Below are positions 22,701-37,700 of a stretch of DNA of 64,000 nucleotides, piece after piece (position 1 is the stretch's first letter; the number at the start of each line of letters is the position of its first letter). This DNA is from Dastarcus helophoroides (taxonomy: Eukaryota; Arthropoda; Insecta; Coleoptera; Bothrideridae), in assembly GCA_028583605.1 (NCBI GenBank), contig CM053329.1, positions 13,068,501-13,132,500 on the forward strand. The letters run 5' to 3'. Under the pieces are notes generated by a model that had not been told where the DNA came from, made no database searches, and was given only the letters and a program-made list of their open reading frames with translations. The position numbers and the translations under genes are program-made.

Positions 22701-25700
22701 AAAACTAGAAGTTTAAATTAGACATTTTCCAACGTGTCATCGTTTCAAGTTTACCCTCAAAAATTCGACTTCTATTTCAAGATTCCGGCTTTAAATTGGA
22801 AGATAAGTGTTGTATCTTTCTCTTGAAATTTTGACTGAAATTCCCAATTTCTAGGAAAAATTAGAAATAGCGCCATTTTATTAAAAAATTTAAGAAAAGA
22901 AGCCAAATACTGGAATTTTGGGAAGCTTTAAGAAGTCGACTTCGAAAATATCATTAGAATTTAAAATTTCGAGAAAAAAATGGCATATTGAAATTAAAGT
23001 GAACTTTGAAGAAAAAAAATCAAAAAACTCGAAAATTTGTTCATAGCTTCACAAATCAGATTACAAATGGGAAAATCCAAATTTAAGAAAAAAAAACAAA
23101 TTTTGAGTGTTTGTTCTGAAGAAAAAGAGTTCTATAAACTTTCTTGCGAAAATTATTTCTTTAGGAGTTAAAGACTTTTAAAATTTTTTGTCGAAAAGTG
23201 AAAATTTATGAAAATCAAATCGAATACGAAAACAGCAAAACACGGAAGCACAACGTCTTACAGCATTCAAAAAAACACTAATTCAAGACTGTGCTAAGAC
23301 GTTATGACACAACACTGTGCTTCAATAATTAAGACTTCACTGCTTTAGTCCAAATTTACAACAACACATAAAATTTTTATTTTAAACTCAAAATTTTATG
23401 AAAAGAGAAGAAATTTTTTGAGAAACAGGTCAGAATTTCAAAAATCTAATCTAAGGCGCTTATCCGCCGTATAATTTATTATCGCGGCCACTTCCCATTA
23501 TTAATTTTTTCTAGAGAATTCCTTACTAATACAAATTTTATAGCTACAATTTGCTACAATATTTTTTCCTTTTAGCTGGGACCACACGAAGTAGAGTAAA
23601 CACATCAGATAACCAGCTTGTTTTTGACGAATATACATTACAAGATGAAAAAACTGGAAGAATCCCAACTTTGGTTACTAATTCATACGAAAAGGATAAA
23701 TCAAGAACATCTCCTGTAAAAAACAAGACAAAGGCAGCAACTGGAGCAGCGGGTCGGTATCTGATCGAATTAATTGTTAGTAAATCTTGATTAATTACAT
23801 TTATTGCACCACAGCAAAAACAGTGGAAGACTATGAGTATTATGCAGATGACGAGGAGTCTGATGATGATAAAGCTATTTTTACCAAACCTACAAAACCA
23901 GGAGCAAAAATTGGTATCAACCTTGCTTTTGTTTAATATTTTCTTTGTTCCCGAAACCTATCTGTGCAAATACGATTATATATTATTTTACCACAGATAA
24001 AAAACAAAAACGAAACAAAGTGAAAGAGCACGTTCAAAGTTGGGATAAAGATTATCGTGTTGCAGCCAAAACCATTGGTAAATTCTTTGATTCTGACTAC
24101 GAAGATGATGAAGAATCCGATGATGAACCAGGTATAAAGCATGGCGCAGTTGGAGATGCCTTAATTGCCAAGCCTCCCATAAACTACTACCCAATTTCAC
24201 CTTCAAAATATTCACATCAGGATTTCAAAAAATAGAAATCTATGAAAAATTGAAATACAAATCTAGTCCTCTTAAACCAAGAAGGTGATTTTGATTGTAA
24301 AATGCACTAGAGGCTTATCAACTGTCAGAACGGTTCCAGGTCCTTTTGGGGATTTGCATAGTCCATTGGAAAGAACTTTACATCTTTAAATTTTCCACCT
24401 TTACTCGAAGAAAACAGCAATATTGCTACTACCTCCAAGGAAAAGGCTAACATGTTAGCCTTAATGTTTGCCGAAAATTCCAATCTTGATTCTCGAAACG
24501 CTGAACCTCCTATTCTCCCTAAGGTTGGCACTTTGATGCCTGAAGTTGTTTTCAGCCAACGCACAATCAGGAAAATTCTCCTTGAGCTCGAAAGCTTCTG
24601 GCCATGATGGTATTCCTGCTATTGTTCTTAAGAAGGGCGCCCCAGAGTTGACTCCTGTCTTAAGCAAATTGTTCACAGTCTCTTACAACAAAGGTGTATT
24701 CCCTAACATCTGGAAATCTACTAGGGTGTAGCCTGTCCCTAAAAAGGGATAAAGAAATCTGGCTAACAACTATCGCCCTATATCTTTGTTACCCGTTATA
24801 TCCAAAGTGATGGAAAAGGTTATCAAAATCGAGTTTCTCAAATATCTGGAGGAAAATACAATCATCTCCGACAGACAATAGGGTTTTAGACAACAACGAA
24901 CCACTGGCGATCTACTGGCATATGTTACTCATATCTGTAACTCAGCTATGGAAAAACATGGTGTAACTAGGATTGTGTCATTGGATATCTCAAAGGCTTT
25001 CGACAGAGTCTGGCAACGATCTCTTCTCGCCAAATTAAGATATCATGGTCTTCCTCCTGGACTCTGTCATTTGATACCCAATTTTGTCGCTGACAGATCT
25101 CTTCAGGTCGTCCTCGATGGCATTTCATCCGAGACATTTGCGATTAACGCAGGGGTGCCTCAGGGGTCTGTTCTGTCTTCTATTCCATTTCTGTTACATA
25201 TAAATGATCTCTTAGCTTAAACTTTCAATCCTATATACAGATAGGCAGATGATAGTAACCTTGTTTCATCTTTTTTCTCCGACAAACCATTATCTATCGC
25301 TGCTTTAGATCGACCCAAGGCCGCGGTTTTCTCTAGGAAAACATCAAGGGATAATGCAACAAACACACAAATGGACGGTAAAATTTTTTCGATGGGATCT
25401 AATTTATCTATCTTAGAAGTGAATGCGAGCACTAACTTCTCTTGGGATGATCATGTGCACGCCATTGCCAAATTCGCCTCTCTGAAGCTAGGCTTTCTTT
25501 TTAGAGCTAAAACGTACTTCACATCTTATCAGCTATTAACACTGTACAAAGCTCAAGTTGGGCCAACACTAGAATACTGTTCTTATGTTTGGAGTGCAGC
25601 CCCAAAACACACTTTAGCTCTCTTGGATTGAATTCAAAGAAGAGAGATTCGCCTAACTGATGACGAAAGCCTAACTGATTCTCTCAAAACACTAGAGCAC

Positions 25701-28700
25701 AGGCGTATGGTTGGTGACTTGTCTCTTTTCTACAAGTACTATCACTGAAGATACTCGCTGGAACTAATAAAATTAATCCCCCTAATGGCAAGGTTCTTGA
25801 AGCATATTAGACAGTCGGAGCAAATTTCTGTGCGGTCCAGCTTGACACAGTGACGAGAGTCTAACTGATTCTCTCGAAACATTAAAGCACAGGCGTATGG
25901 TTGGTGACTTTTCTCGTTTCTACAAGTACTATCATGGAAGATTCTCGCAGAAACTAATAGGCGTACTAGACAGTCGGAGACAGCAAATTCCTGTGCGGTC
26001 CAGCTTGACACAGTGAGGACTTCTATCTATGGAGACGGTTTTTTCTATAGAATTTCCAAGTTATGAAACTTCCCCAAAAATTACAACCTATCCTTGTTTA
26101 AGAAGGCAATTCATCGCCATCTATCCTTGTTTCCGCATCCTACTCGCAGTACTTTGAAAGCATATTAAGTTTACGCTTTGCGAGTGGATTAAACTTTAAA
26201 AAAAAGAAATATTAAAAAACACAACAACAACAACAGAGGTTGCTCTAACGCGTTTTGATAGCCAAGCTATCATCTTCAGAGAGATAGATCTTTCTGAAGA
26301 TGATAGGGACAAAATTTGTATTTCAATTTTTGAAGATAACCAAGGACCATTTCGTTCCACAAAAAAAAGAAATCCATGAAAAATAATTTAAGCTAAATCT
26401 CTAAAATTTCTATAAAGAGTCAAAATTTCGGATTTCAAATTATTTACAAATAGAAAATGGGCTAGAAATACGAACAAATAAATTAAAATTTGAGAAGAAA
26501 AAGTGAAAATTCATATACACGACGAGCACCAATTAACACATTTAAAAAATTAAATTTTGTTCATTTATAATGATATAATTCAAAGAAAACTGGTCATTGT
26601 TTTCCAATATATTTTTTATTTTAGTTCTGCATTTCTTTTAGAGGTGACAACTCAAAAGGCGGTTGAAGAGCCAAATAAAAATTTGGCCGTCAATAAAAAT
26701 GAGGAAATCGAAGAAACCCTACCGTTGATTAATAATACAAAAGCAACGGTGTTTGTTGTACCAAGTATGACAAAAACAACGACTGGCGACGAAGGTCAGT
26801 ATCCTAACTGAACTACTTACATGTAAATGACTCATTATCTATGTTACTCTATAATAGAAATAGAAGATGACGATGAATATGAGGAGGAAGAAACTGAAGA
26901 ATCCAACCCTCTTTTTAACAAAACTAACAAATCAGGTATAGAAATTTGTATCAATATTAGTCTAATTCTTATTATTATTTTTTTTATGAAGAGAACCAGC
27001 AGAAAAAAGTTCGAGACAAAGTGAAAGATCATATGCAAAATTGGGAAAAAGATTATCGCGTTGCAGCAGAAGTGATTGATGAATTGTTCGATTATAATAA
27101 TCAGAGTGATTATGAATTCGAAGATCAGACAGGTACAAAGAGCTGAATATTATGTGATCAAATAATACGATGAATAATTTTAATACGAGCAAAGTAATAA
27201 CATTACATGACATTTTTAATCTTCTTCTAAGTACTTTCCCTTATTAGTGATGCACATATCCCAACCTCGATTCCATGATTGGAAGTATTTCTGGAAGGTT
27301 CTTTTCGAAGGGTTTTGAGCTGCTCTGTCAAGCCCTCTTAATATCGATAATGATGTCAAAACGTTAACGTTTTCCTTTTAACACGGTTTTTATTTAAGGT
27401 AAAAGCTGAAAGTGGCATGATGCCAAATCCGAAGAGTAAGGCGAATGTGAACAAAATGTGGGCCAAAATTTGGCCACTCAGAAACGAATTGTGACACGAC
27501 GCTTTGTCGTGATCGAGGAAGAAGCCATTAGCCCATTCTTCTAATCTTTTTCTTCGTATATTGTTTTGCAAAAGTTGCTGTATTGAGTTGGATATAAACG
27601 ATAGAATAGCAGAAAATAAAATTAAGTGGAAAGAACAGGTAGAACGAATAAATGAAAAAAGGTTGCCTGCCAAAGCAAAATTTTATAGATGTATTGAAAG
27701 AGAAAGTATTGGTAGGCTAAGAAAAAAATGGGTATAGTAACAGGCAATAAAGTAGGGCGGGGCTAGTTGATCACTTTTTGATTTGACCTCCCATAACTCT
27801 AAGACGATGCATCGTATTCATTTAGGCCATATGTAGTTAGGTTCGTTATTTAGTCCTCTTCAAACGGTCTAGCGACACAAAAACGATTCGAGTAAAAATT
27901 TGGAAGTTATTCCTTGAATAGCGCGAGCGCTCCAAATCGCACAACATGCCCCACTAGTGGGGCACGTTGTGCATGGGTCGGTGCTAGTTGTGCAATGGCT
28001 AGAATAAACGGATCGGCTCTATAAAATGATATAAGCATAAAATAAAATTGTTATTAACTAGCAATTATTTATTTAATATTATTATAACATTCTTATATTA
28101 TTATTATTACTCTGATAATTTAGATTATTATTACACTTTTAGTATTTTAACTTCTATATTTAAAAATAATTATAAAGCAAATAAATATCAAATTAAAATA
28201 GTGTCTAATTATGAGGTCAGAAATATTGCTAGATGATTAACAATTACAAATTATTAATCATCGTTGTCACTATTACAATTAATACAAACAAAAGTTAGAC
28301 CAACGTTTGGCACACATTTAATGTGGGACCACTGTTTGCAAATCTGGCACTGAATCCAGTTTTCCCCAGGTAAACTCTCAGAGAATTCTTCATTACAAAG
28401 CAAACAGCTATACTCGTCCTCTTCTGAGTTTGTCTGCAGAATTTTTTTAGAGATTCGTTATTTTTTTTATTATATTCAATTTTGGGTTTTTTAACTTTTT
28501 CAGTTTTTTCTTATTTTATTCTTCTTCTATTGAATTTTTTTCTGGAGTATCTGTCAAAATGGCAGATTTTCTCTTTCTTCTTTCAGTTTTAGAGATTTTT
28601 CTTAGACCTGCTTTTGGATAAGGTCGAACAACTTCAGGAGAAAATTCTCCTGGTACTTGAGCAAGAACCAAAACGTTTTCTTTGTTTTGATTATTTTGAC

Positions 28701-31700
28701 ACGTGGATGCAACAACGGTTGCACCAGGTTGATTAGTAACAATTGAATTACTTGCATCAGGTTGACCAGTAACAACTGAAACACTGGCATCGGATTGACT
28801 AGCAGTAGCTGGATCACTTGCATTGGATTGACTAGCAGCAGCTGGATCATTTGCAACGGGTAGACCAGTAAGACGTAGATCACTCACATCAGGTTGCTGG
28901 TCTAGTTGCTGACATTCTATTTGTACTAGTTCTGGACGATCGGTCACAAATGATGGAGAAAAATCTTCTTTGGTAAAATTGTTTGGATTAAATGGATAGA
29001 CGCCGGATTTTTTAAAACCATTCGTTATATTTGTAACCACCGTAGCTAATGGCAGAGAGTATGCTACAATTTTCAGGACATCGTATATTGTTAAGGTCTT
29101 CCCTGGATTATTCTTTAACCATGTATCTTGCGCAGTAGCACAATATTTTTTGAAGGGCCCAAAAACAGACACATCTAGTGGTTGCAATTTATGGCTCCAG
29201 TGGGGCGGGTATGTCAACATGACAACTCCCTTTTCTTTAGCCAAATTTAACGTTTCAATGTTCTCATGAGAGGAATGATTATCTAAAACCAGTAAAACGT
29301 AAGATTCTTTTGATGGTCTTACATGCTTGATAAAATGCTGCATAAATTTAAAAAATTCCGCATCTGTTACTCATCTACTGGGATTGCTTGTCCCGATACA
29401 ATCTGGAGGTCCGCCATTAATAAAATAATCTTTGTAATTTTTGCGAGGAAATACAAACATGGGAGGAATTGTATTTCCAGATGCCGACACAGCAGCTACT
29501 ACGGTTACATTAGTACCTCGTTCTCCTGAAGTCATCGTACCAACATTTTTTCCCCTTTCCAGCTATAGTTTTATTGGGTTTCAATACTGTTAATACTCCA
29601 GTCTCATCTACGTTTCATATCTGACAAGCAGTGACATTATATTTTGCCATTACTGCAGCCAATTTTTCAAAATAACCTCTAACATTTTTGGCATTGAAAG
29701 ACGTAGCTCTGCCGAGACTAGTAGCTTCAGGTTTCCTGATAAATAAATCTGGGTTTCTAGCCATGAACTTTGTGAGCCAATCCTTACCTGCCATTTTGTT
29801 TTCGGACCAGGTAACTGGCATTTTAACCTTAAACTTAACGGCACACTCGTAGGTAAGACGACGAGCATCTTTAGGCGTATACCTAAAGAACATCGTTGAC
29901 ATTTGAAGCAAATACTCCTTTAAAGAAATTTCTTGTTCATCAGAAAATACTTGTCTGGGTTTTGTACAACCCATGGATGAAGCATTGCCTTTGGACTTCA
30001 ACTTAGATATATATCTCTTCATGGTCATCCTGTTAATATTAAATTGTTTGGCTGCACCATTTACACTCATTGCTTCCTCCGATACAGCCTTTGCCGAATC
30101 GTTCAATTGCTGACTTGTAGCTAAACCTCTTGTGGTCTTCCTTTTATATGTACGCATCCTAAAATGTAATAATAATAATTAATATAAGTTATTTTAATTA
30201 TTACACATTCTGTAAGATCATCACACGATACGAATTAATTGATAATTATTAATTTAGTAAAGCAAAATTTAATTTTCTACAATGAACATGTAGTGGGGCT
30301 AGCTGAGCAAGCGCTTGGCGCGCCTTGATCAACTAGTTCCAAATCAGGCAACAAATTAAAAGTGAGGTTATAAAAAAATGACAGGAATTAAAAATAAATG
30401 ATCATACATAATTGAAACAGCAATAATTAAATAATATTTAAACACTTACTTAATCACGAAAAAGTGTTTTCATGCGAGTGTTGAAACAAAAGTATAAAGA
30501 CAAGTCAAGCGCAAAAAAAAACAATGCGTTGTGTTCGTAAGTCTAAGCACCGGACGGCAATTGACAGTCGCGCGATGTGTTCTCCTCCCGTAACCCCTTC
30601 TTTGCGTTATTTAAACTTTTATTGTAAGTTGTGTAGTTTTCGAGATATTTCGATTTCACAACTTGCCCCGCTGATCAACTAGCCCCGCCCTACCCTAATG
30701 CCAAAACCTAAAGTGAGAAAGAACCAGAAGAAGAAGAAGAAGAAAAAGAAAAAAAGTTGCTTCTTGTTATATTCGGAGTTTACAGTTGCTTCCCTACGAG
30801 CAAACCCAGATTCCATAATGCCCTCAATATCAAAAAAATGAGTATGATCTTGATGCTCGACCTGCACTGACGTACCTTCTAAGGGCGAAGGAAGCTACTC
30901 GTTTTCCATTGGGAACTCTGAATTTTCGTCTCAGGGTGGTAACCATACACCCAACTTTCATCTTCTATTACAATATAATAATATTATAAAGTGCGCTCCA
31001 GAGTTGACTCCTCTCCTAAGCAAATTGTTTCCTTTCTTACGACAAAGGTGTATTTCCTAATATTTGGAAATTTTCTATGGTGCAGCCCATCTCTAAAAAG
31101 GGGAAAAGAAATTTGACTAACAACTATCGCCCTATGTCCTCGTTGCCCATTATATCTAAAGTATTGGAAAAGATCAAGATTCTTAAATATCTGTCCCTAA
31201 AAAAGGAAAAAGGAATCTGGCTAACTACCATCGCCCTATATCTTTGTTACTCCTTATATCTAAAGTGATGGAAAAGGTAGTCAACATGGAGATTCGCAAA
31301 TATCTGGAGGAAAATAGGATCTTCTCCGACAGGCAATACGGTTTTAGACAACAACCTTCAACTGGAGATCTAACGGCATATGTCACTCATATCTGTAATG
31401 CAGCTATGGAAAAAACATGGTGAGGCTAGGATTGTGGCATTGGATATCTGAAAAGCCTTCGACAGAGTATGGAACCGATCTCTTCTCTCCAAATTAATAT
31501 CTTATGGTCTTCCATCTCGACTCTTTTATTTGATATTCAGTTTTCTCGCTGACAGATCTCTTCTGTCGTCGTTGATGAGGCATCTCATCATGATGGCATC
31601 TCATCAGGATGGCATCTCATCATGATGGTATCTCATCATGATGGCATCTCATCATGATGGCATCTCATCATAATGGCACCTCATCATTTGCGATTAATGC

Positions 31701-34700
31701 AGGGGTGCCTCAGGGGTCTGCCCTATTTTCTACCCTGTTTCTGTTGCACATGAACGATCTCTTAGCTTCAACTTCCATTTCGATATACACGCAGATGATG
31801 GTAGCCTGATGTCATCCTTTTTTCCCAACAAACCATTATCCGTCGTTGTTATAGATCGGCTAAGGAAACAACAGATACAGATGATGAATCGGGATCTCGA
31901 AACCGTTCTGAATTGGGGTAGGAAAAATTTGGTCGACTTTAATGCCTCAAAACCTCAGGCCGCGATTTTCTCCAAGAAAACATCAACAAACATAGTCATA
32001 GGCAGTAAAATCCTCCCAATGGATTTAAATATGTTTATCCTAGAAGTAAATGCAAGCATCAACTTCTCTTGGGGCGACCATATATGCGCCATTGCCAAGT
32101 CCGCTTCTCAGGAGCTAGGTTTTCTTTTAAGAGCTAAAAAGTACATCACATCTCATCGGCTACTTACTCTATTAAAGCTTAAGTTAGGCCATGCATATTA
32201 ATGGACGGTAAAATCCTCCCAATGGATCTAAATCTGTTTATCCTAGGAGTAAATGCAAGCACCAACTTCTCTTAGGGCGACCATGTGCACGCCATTGCCA
32301 AGTCCGCCTCTTAGAAGCTAGGCTTTCTTTTTAGAGCTAAAAAGTACAACACATTTCATCAGCTACTCACTCTATCAAAGCCATACATACACACTCATGG
32401 ACGGTAAAATCCACCCAATGGGATCTAATCTGTCTACCCTAGGACTGAATGCAAGCACTAACTTCTCTTGAGACGATCATGTGCACGCCATTGCCAAGTC
32501 CGCCTCTCAAAGGCTGAGCTTTCTTTTTGGAGCTCAAAAATACTTCACATCTCATCAGTTGCTCACTTTATTAAAGCTTAAATTAGGCCAACACTAGAAT
32601 ACTGTTCTCATGATTAGAATTATGCTCCAAAACACACTTTGGCTCTTTTGGATTCAATTGAAAGAAGAGCGATTTCTCTAATTGATGACAGAGTTTGACC
32701 AATTCTCTCGAAACACTTAGAGCACAGGCGCATGGTTGGTGACTTATCTCTTTTCTACAAGTATTTTTATGGAAGATGCTTCCAGGACTTAATAGGGTTG
32801 ATCCCCCCAAGAGCGGGGTGCGAGCCCGAACCAAGAGTACAAATTTTAAGGCATAAAAGACAGTTAGAGTCAGCAAATTCCTGTGTGGTCTAGCTTGACA
32901 CAGTGAGGACTTCTGCCTATGAAGACTTTTCTCTATAGAACTTCCAAGCTATGAAATTCATCACCAAACAGAATTTTCCCCAAAAATGAAACCTACCTTG
33001 GTTTAAGAAAGCAGTTCACCGTTATCTATCCTTGTTTCCTTATCCTACTCCTGGTGCTCTGAAGACACCTTTGCGAGTGGATTGAACTTAAAAATAAATG
33101 TCCATGAAACCTGGATTTGCATCAAAACAATTCTGCAAACTAACACAAATCTTCTTCTGCTGGTCAGTTCAAAGGTATGGGAACAAATTTCGCACTCAGT
33201 CGTCTCATTTGCAAATTATGGGTTAAAAAGCTGTGCACGGATCCATATGAGGATGTTCAGTTCTTGGAAAGCTTCCGAATAGTCAATTGCTGATTTGGAC
33301 GAATCATTTTTGCCACTTTTTGCAGGTTTTGGCTGTTTTTGAGATCGGAGGACGTCCTGGCCATTGCTCGTCTTCAACAGATTTATTTTGGCTTTTAAAT
33401 CACTCATACAGTCTTTAGAGTTACAATATCATTTTTATATACTGATTTTCATATTGCATGAGCTTTTTTAAATGTGAAGTACAAGTCTTGTCCCCTAAAA
33501 AGGGGACCAGATTTGAATTTTAATTTTTGAAGATAACCAAGAACCAATCCGTTGCAGCAAAAAAAATAAACTTGTGTAGCACTTTTTTCCAACTTGAAAC
33601 TTAATGTTAATGCATTGTTCGAAATCCATAATGTGCGACAGATACAGTAAAGACAACCTCACTCTTCCAGCTCTGAAAGTCGACTGATAAGTCACAACTT
33701 GTTCAAGCTTGGAACTAACTATCTCAAAGTATCAGGTTATCCGATGTGTTACTTCAAACAATAAACTGAAATACAAATCTTGTCCCCTGAAACCGAGAAA
33801 GATTAAAAACCCCAAAAGAGATTGCTCTAACGCGTTTCGACAGCCAAGCCATCAACTTGAGAGAGAATCTCTCTGAAGCTGTCGAAATGCGTTAGAGCAG
33901 CCTCTGTTGTGTTTTTAAATCTTTCTTAATTGCACGGGACAAGATTTGTATTTCAATTCTTGAAGATACCCAAGGACCAGTACGTTGCACCAATAAAAAT
34001 AACCTTCTTTCGTAGTTTTTTCCAACTTAAAACTTAAGGTTAATGCATTGTTCGAAATCCATGATACGCGACAGATACAGTAAACAAGACCTCACCCTTT
34101 CAGCTCTAAAAGCCGACTAATAAGTCACAACTTGTTCAAGCTTGAGAGTAACTATCTCAAAAGATCAGGGTATCCAATTTGTCACTTCAAATAAAAAACT
34201 GAAATACAAATGTTGTTCCCTGAAACCAAAAATGATTAAAAAAACCAACAAAGATTGCTCTTATGCGCTTCGACAGCCAAGCTATTATCTTGAGAGAGAA
34301 TCTCTCTGAAGCTGTCGAAACGCGTTAGAGCAGCCTCTGTTGTGTTTTTCAATCTTTCTTGATTTCAGAGGACAATATTTTTATTTTAATTTTTGAAGAT
34401 ATCCAAAGACCAGTACGTTGCCCAAAAAAAAAATGACCTTGTTTAGTAGTTTTTTCCAACTTAAATCTTCAGGTTAATGCATTGTTTAAAATCCATGATG
34501 CGCGACAGATGCAGTGAACAGAACCTCACCCTTCCAGCTCTGGAAGCCGACTGATAAGTCACAACTTGTTCAAACTTAAGAGTAACTATCTCAAAGGATC
34601 AGGCTATCGGATTTGTCACTTCAAATAAAAAACTGAAATACAAATGTTGTCCCCTGAAACCAAAAATGATTAAAAAAACCCAACAGAGATCGCTCTTATG

Positions 34701-37700
34701 CGCTTCGACAGCCAAGCTATTATCTTGAGAGAGAATCTCTCTGAAGCTGTCGAAATGCGTTAGAGCAGCCTCTGTTGTGTTTTTTAATCTTTCTTGATTT
34801 CAGGGGACAATATTTTTATTTTAATTTTTGAAGATATCCAAAGACCAGTACGTTGCACCAAAAAAAAAAGACCTTGTTTAGTAGTTTTTTCCAACTTAAA
34901 TTTTCAGGTTAATGCATTGTTTGAAATCCATGATGCGCGACAGGTGCAGTAAACAAAACCTCATCCTTCCAGCTCTGGAAACCGACTGATAAGTCACAAC
35001 TTGTTCAAACTTAAGAGTAACTATCTCAAAGGATCAGGCTATTGGATTTGTCACTTCAAATGAAAAATCGAAATACAAATCCTGTCTCAGAAACCAAGAA
35101 AAATTAAAAAATACAACAGAGGTTGCTCTAACTCGTTTTGACAGAGAGAATCTCTCTGAAGATGATAGCTTGGCTATCGAAAAGCGTTAGAGCAACCTCT
35201 GTTGTGTTGTTTAATCTTTCTTGGCGTCAGGGGGCAAGATTTGTATTTTGAAGATAACCAAAGAAAAGTCCGTTCCACCAAAAAAAAACGTTCAAATGAA
35301 TGCAGCGTTAGATATTGCTGCTATAAAAATTCATTTACTCTATTATTTGATCACATCTCGTGCATATACCGAAATATTTTTCTTTTATGCATATTACTTC
35401 ATCCAGTAATATGATGTAAGACCACCAGATCAACTTGACACAAATCCATCTAATTTCTGATGGGCACCCTTTTTTTTGTTTGACCTCTCTGAATTTTTCT
35501 TTAGTGTCGACCAGTGCAAAAATGGAAAAACCAGTCGTAAGTGGATCATACACTACGCCACATAAAGCAACTGAAAAGATTCAAATTTTGGCTAATGACA
35601 CATTTAAAAATAAAGAATCGATAATATCTACTGTACCAGAACAAAGTACAATGACGGCAACAACAGCTGGCGCTTCAGGTTAGTTTTAATTAAAATATTT
35701 CTTGTTAACTCATTACCTTTGTTATGCTGCAACAGAAGTAGAGAATGATTACGAAGATGACGAGGAAGATGAAGAAGCTGAAAATGTTTTTAACAAATCT
35801 ACAAAACCAAGCGCTGACACTGGTATCAATTTCCATTTCAATTCTATGTTTTTAGTAGTGGAAAATTGCCTGTTTGGTTTTTTAAATATAATAAGAAATT
35901 TGTAGATCATAAGCATCAAAAAGTTCGAGACAAAGTGAAAAGTCATATTCAAAGTTGGGAAGAAAATTATCGCATTGTAGCTGAAGCAATGGATGAATAT
36001 CTATATTCAGACGAAAAGACTGATGAAGGATTCACCGGTAAGTCAGGTACAAGGAGAAGGCAAGACACAAACAAAAATACATGTCCATATATTTTATACA
36101 TCTTACTGTATAGAGTATCTGATACAAGATCAGATAAAAAGAAATCGTGATGAAAAATAAGAACAATTAATTTAACATGCGTGTATTATTCTCCTAGTGG
36201 ACGCAGTAAGGATTAATTTACAATAATATATTTTTGATTTTTGTTTTTTACACTGTTTTCTAGTAGTGATCACTAAGAAAAGGAAAAACCCAACTAAAAA
36301 TGTCCTCATTATTGAAGAATACACTTTATCAGATGAAGAAGAAGAAGGAGAAGGAGAAGGAGAAGAAGAAGAAGAAAAAGAAGGGGGAGGAGGAAAAGAA
36401 GAAGAAGACGAAGACTTGAAAGTTGAAAAGATTTCATCTTCTACTAATAAATCGGTCACAACTGAAAAATCGACATCTGTTGCAGAAGAAATAAGTACGA
36501 TAAAGAAGACAACAGCTTACTTCGTAGGTAAGTATTAGAAATTGTGTTAATAACGTAATACCTCTATTCCATTACAAAAGATATGGAAGATTATTACGAA
36601 GACAAGAAAAAACCTGAAGAAGATGAAAATATTTTCAACGAATCTTCAGGATCCACTGCAGAAATTGGTATTAATTTGTACTTTATTTGCTTTAGTTTTC
36701 GTTGCTTGTCCAAGTACGACTATTTCTCACAATTAAATGTTCTGTACTGAAACAGTCAAACGTGCTACAGTTGAAAATATTTACAACCAACAACTAACGA
36801 ACCATGCAACTCTTCCTTGGCCGCACCACTATGGCTGTAAACATTTCCAAATTTATATACATAAGTTAGCCATATAATACTCAAGAGATTTAAATCATAA
36901 TTGAATCCTAATAGACTTGTAACTGTATTTTATAAGAAAAATGTTTTCGGAATTCTAATTGAAGCAATCTGGTTGCGTATGATGCAACTAAAATCACAAA
37001 GGTATCTAATAGTGAGGGACTACCTTGTATTGGGGTTGCATAACAGCATCAATTAATAAATACTAACGCCCTTGGCGTGACATGCATTTAGGTTTGTTAA
37101 ACTTTAAAATTTGAAATACAAATTTTGTCCCCTGAAACCAAGAAAGTTTAAAAACACAACAAAGGTTGCTCTAACGCATTTCGATAGCCAAGTTTTTTAA
37201 TCTTTCTTGGTTTCAGGGGACTAGATTTGTATTTCAATTTTTGAAAATAACCAAGGACCAGTCCGTTCCAACAAAATGTTAAACTTGAGAAATTATGTCA
37301 ACTAAACGTTCTGCAATGAAGCAGTCGAACACTTTAAGATGGTTGCAGCCAATAATTATAGACCGTTAGCCTATACCATACCGATGAGGCTAAAGAAGAT
37401 TTTCAACTATAACACGTTCGACTGTTTTTATTATGAAACATTCAATTAATATTGTTTTTATGCAAGTAGAATGCGACCTAGACTACAAATGCATGCAGCC
37501 CTCCATGCGTGTATAGTGAATCATAGGTAGCTGAACTACCAACAATTGAAACATTGCCACCTAGCGAAGCGGTTGCTCTCTGGGAAAAAGTTCCCAGAAG
37601 ACAAGAATTCTAATGCACACACCAATAGATTTGAACATTTATTAGATTCAAAGTTTGGAAACCAAATACCGGTTTCTATGTTGTTAGATCCCGTCAGTTT

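Noticed and set aside
36172..36459. Minus-strand open frame with a poly-Ser/Pro run
   Set aside because: It is the reverse-strand shadow of the Glu-rich A exon of cassette 4, whose splice sites and frame are supported.
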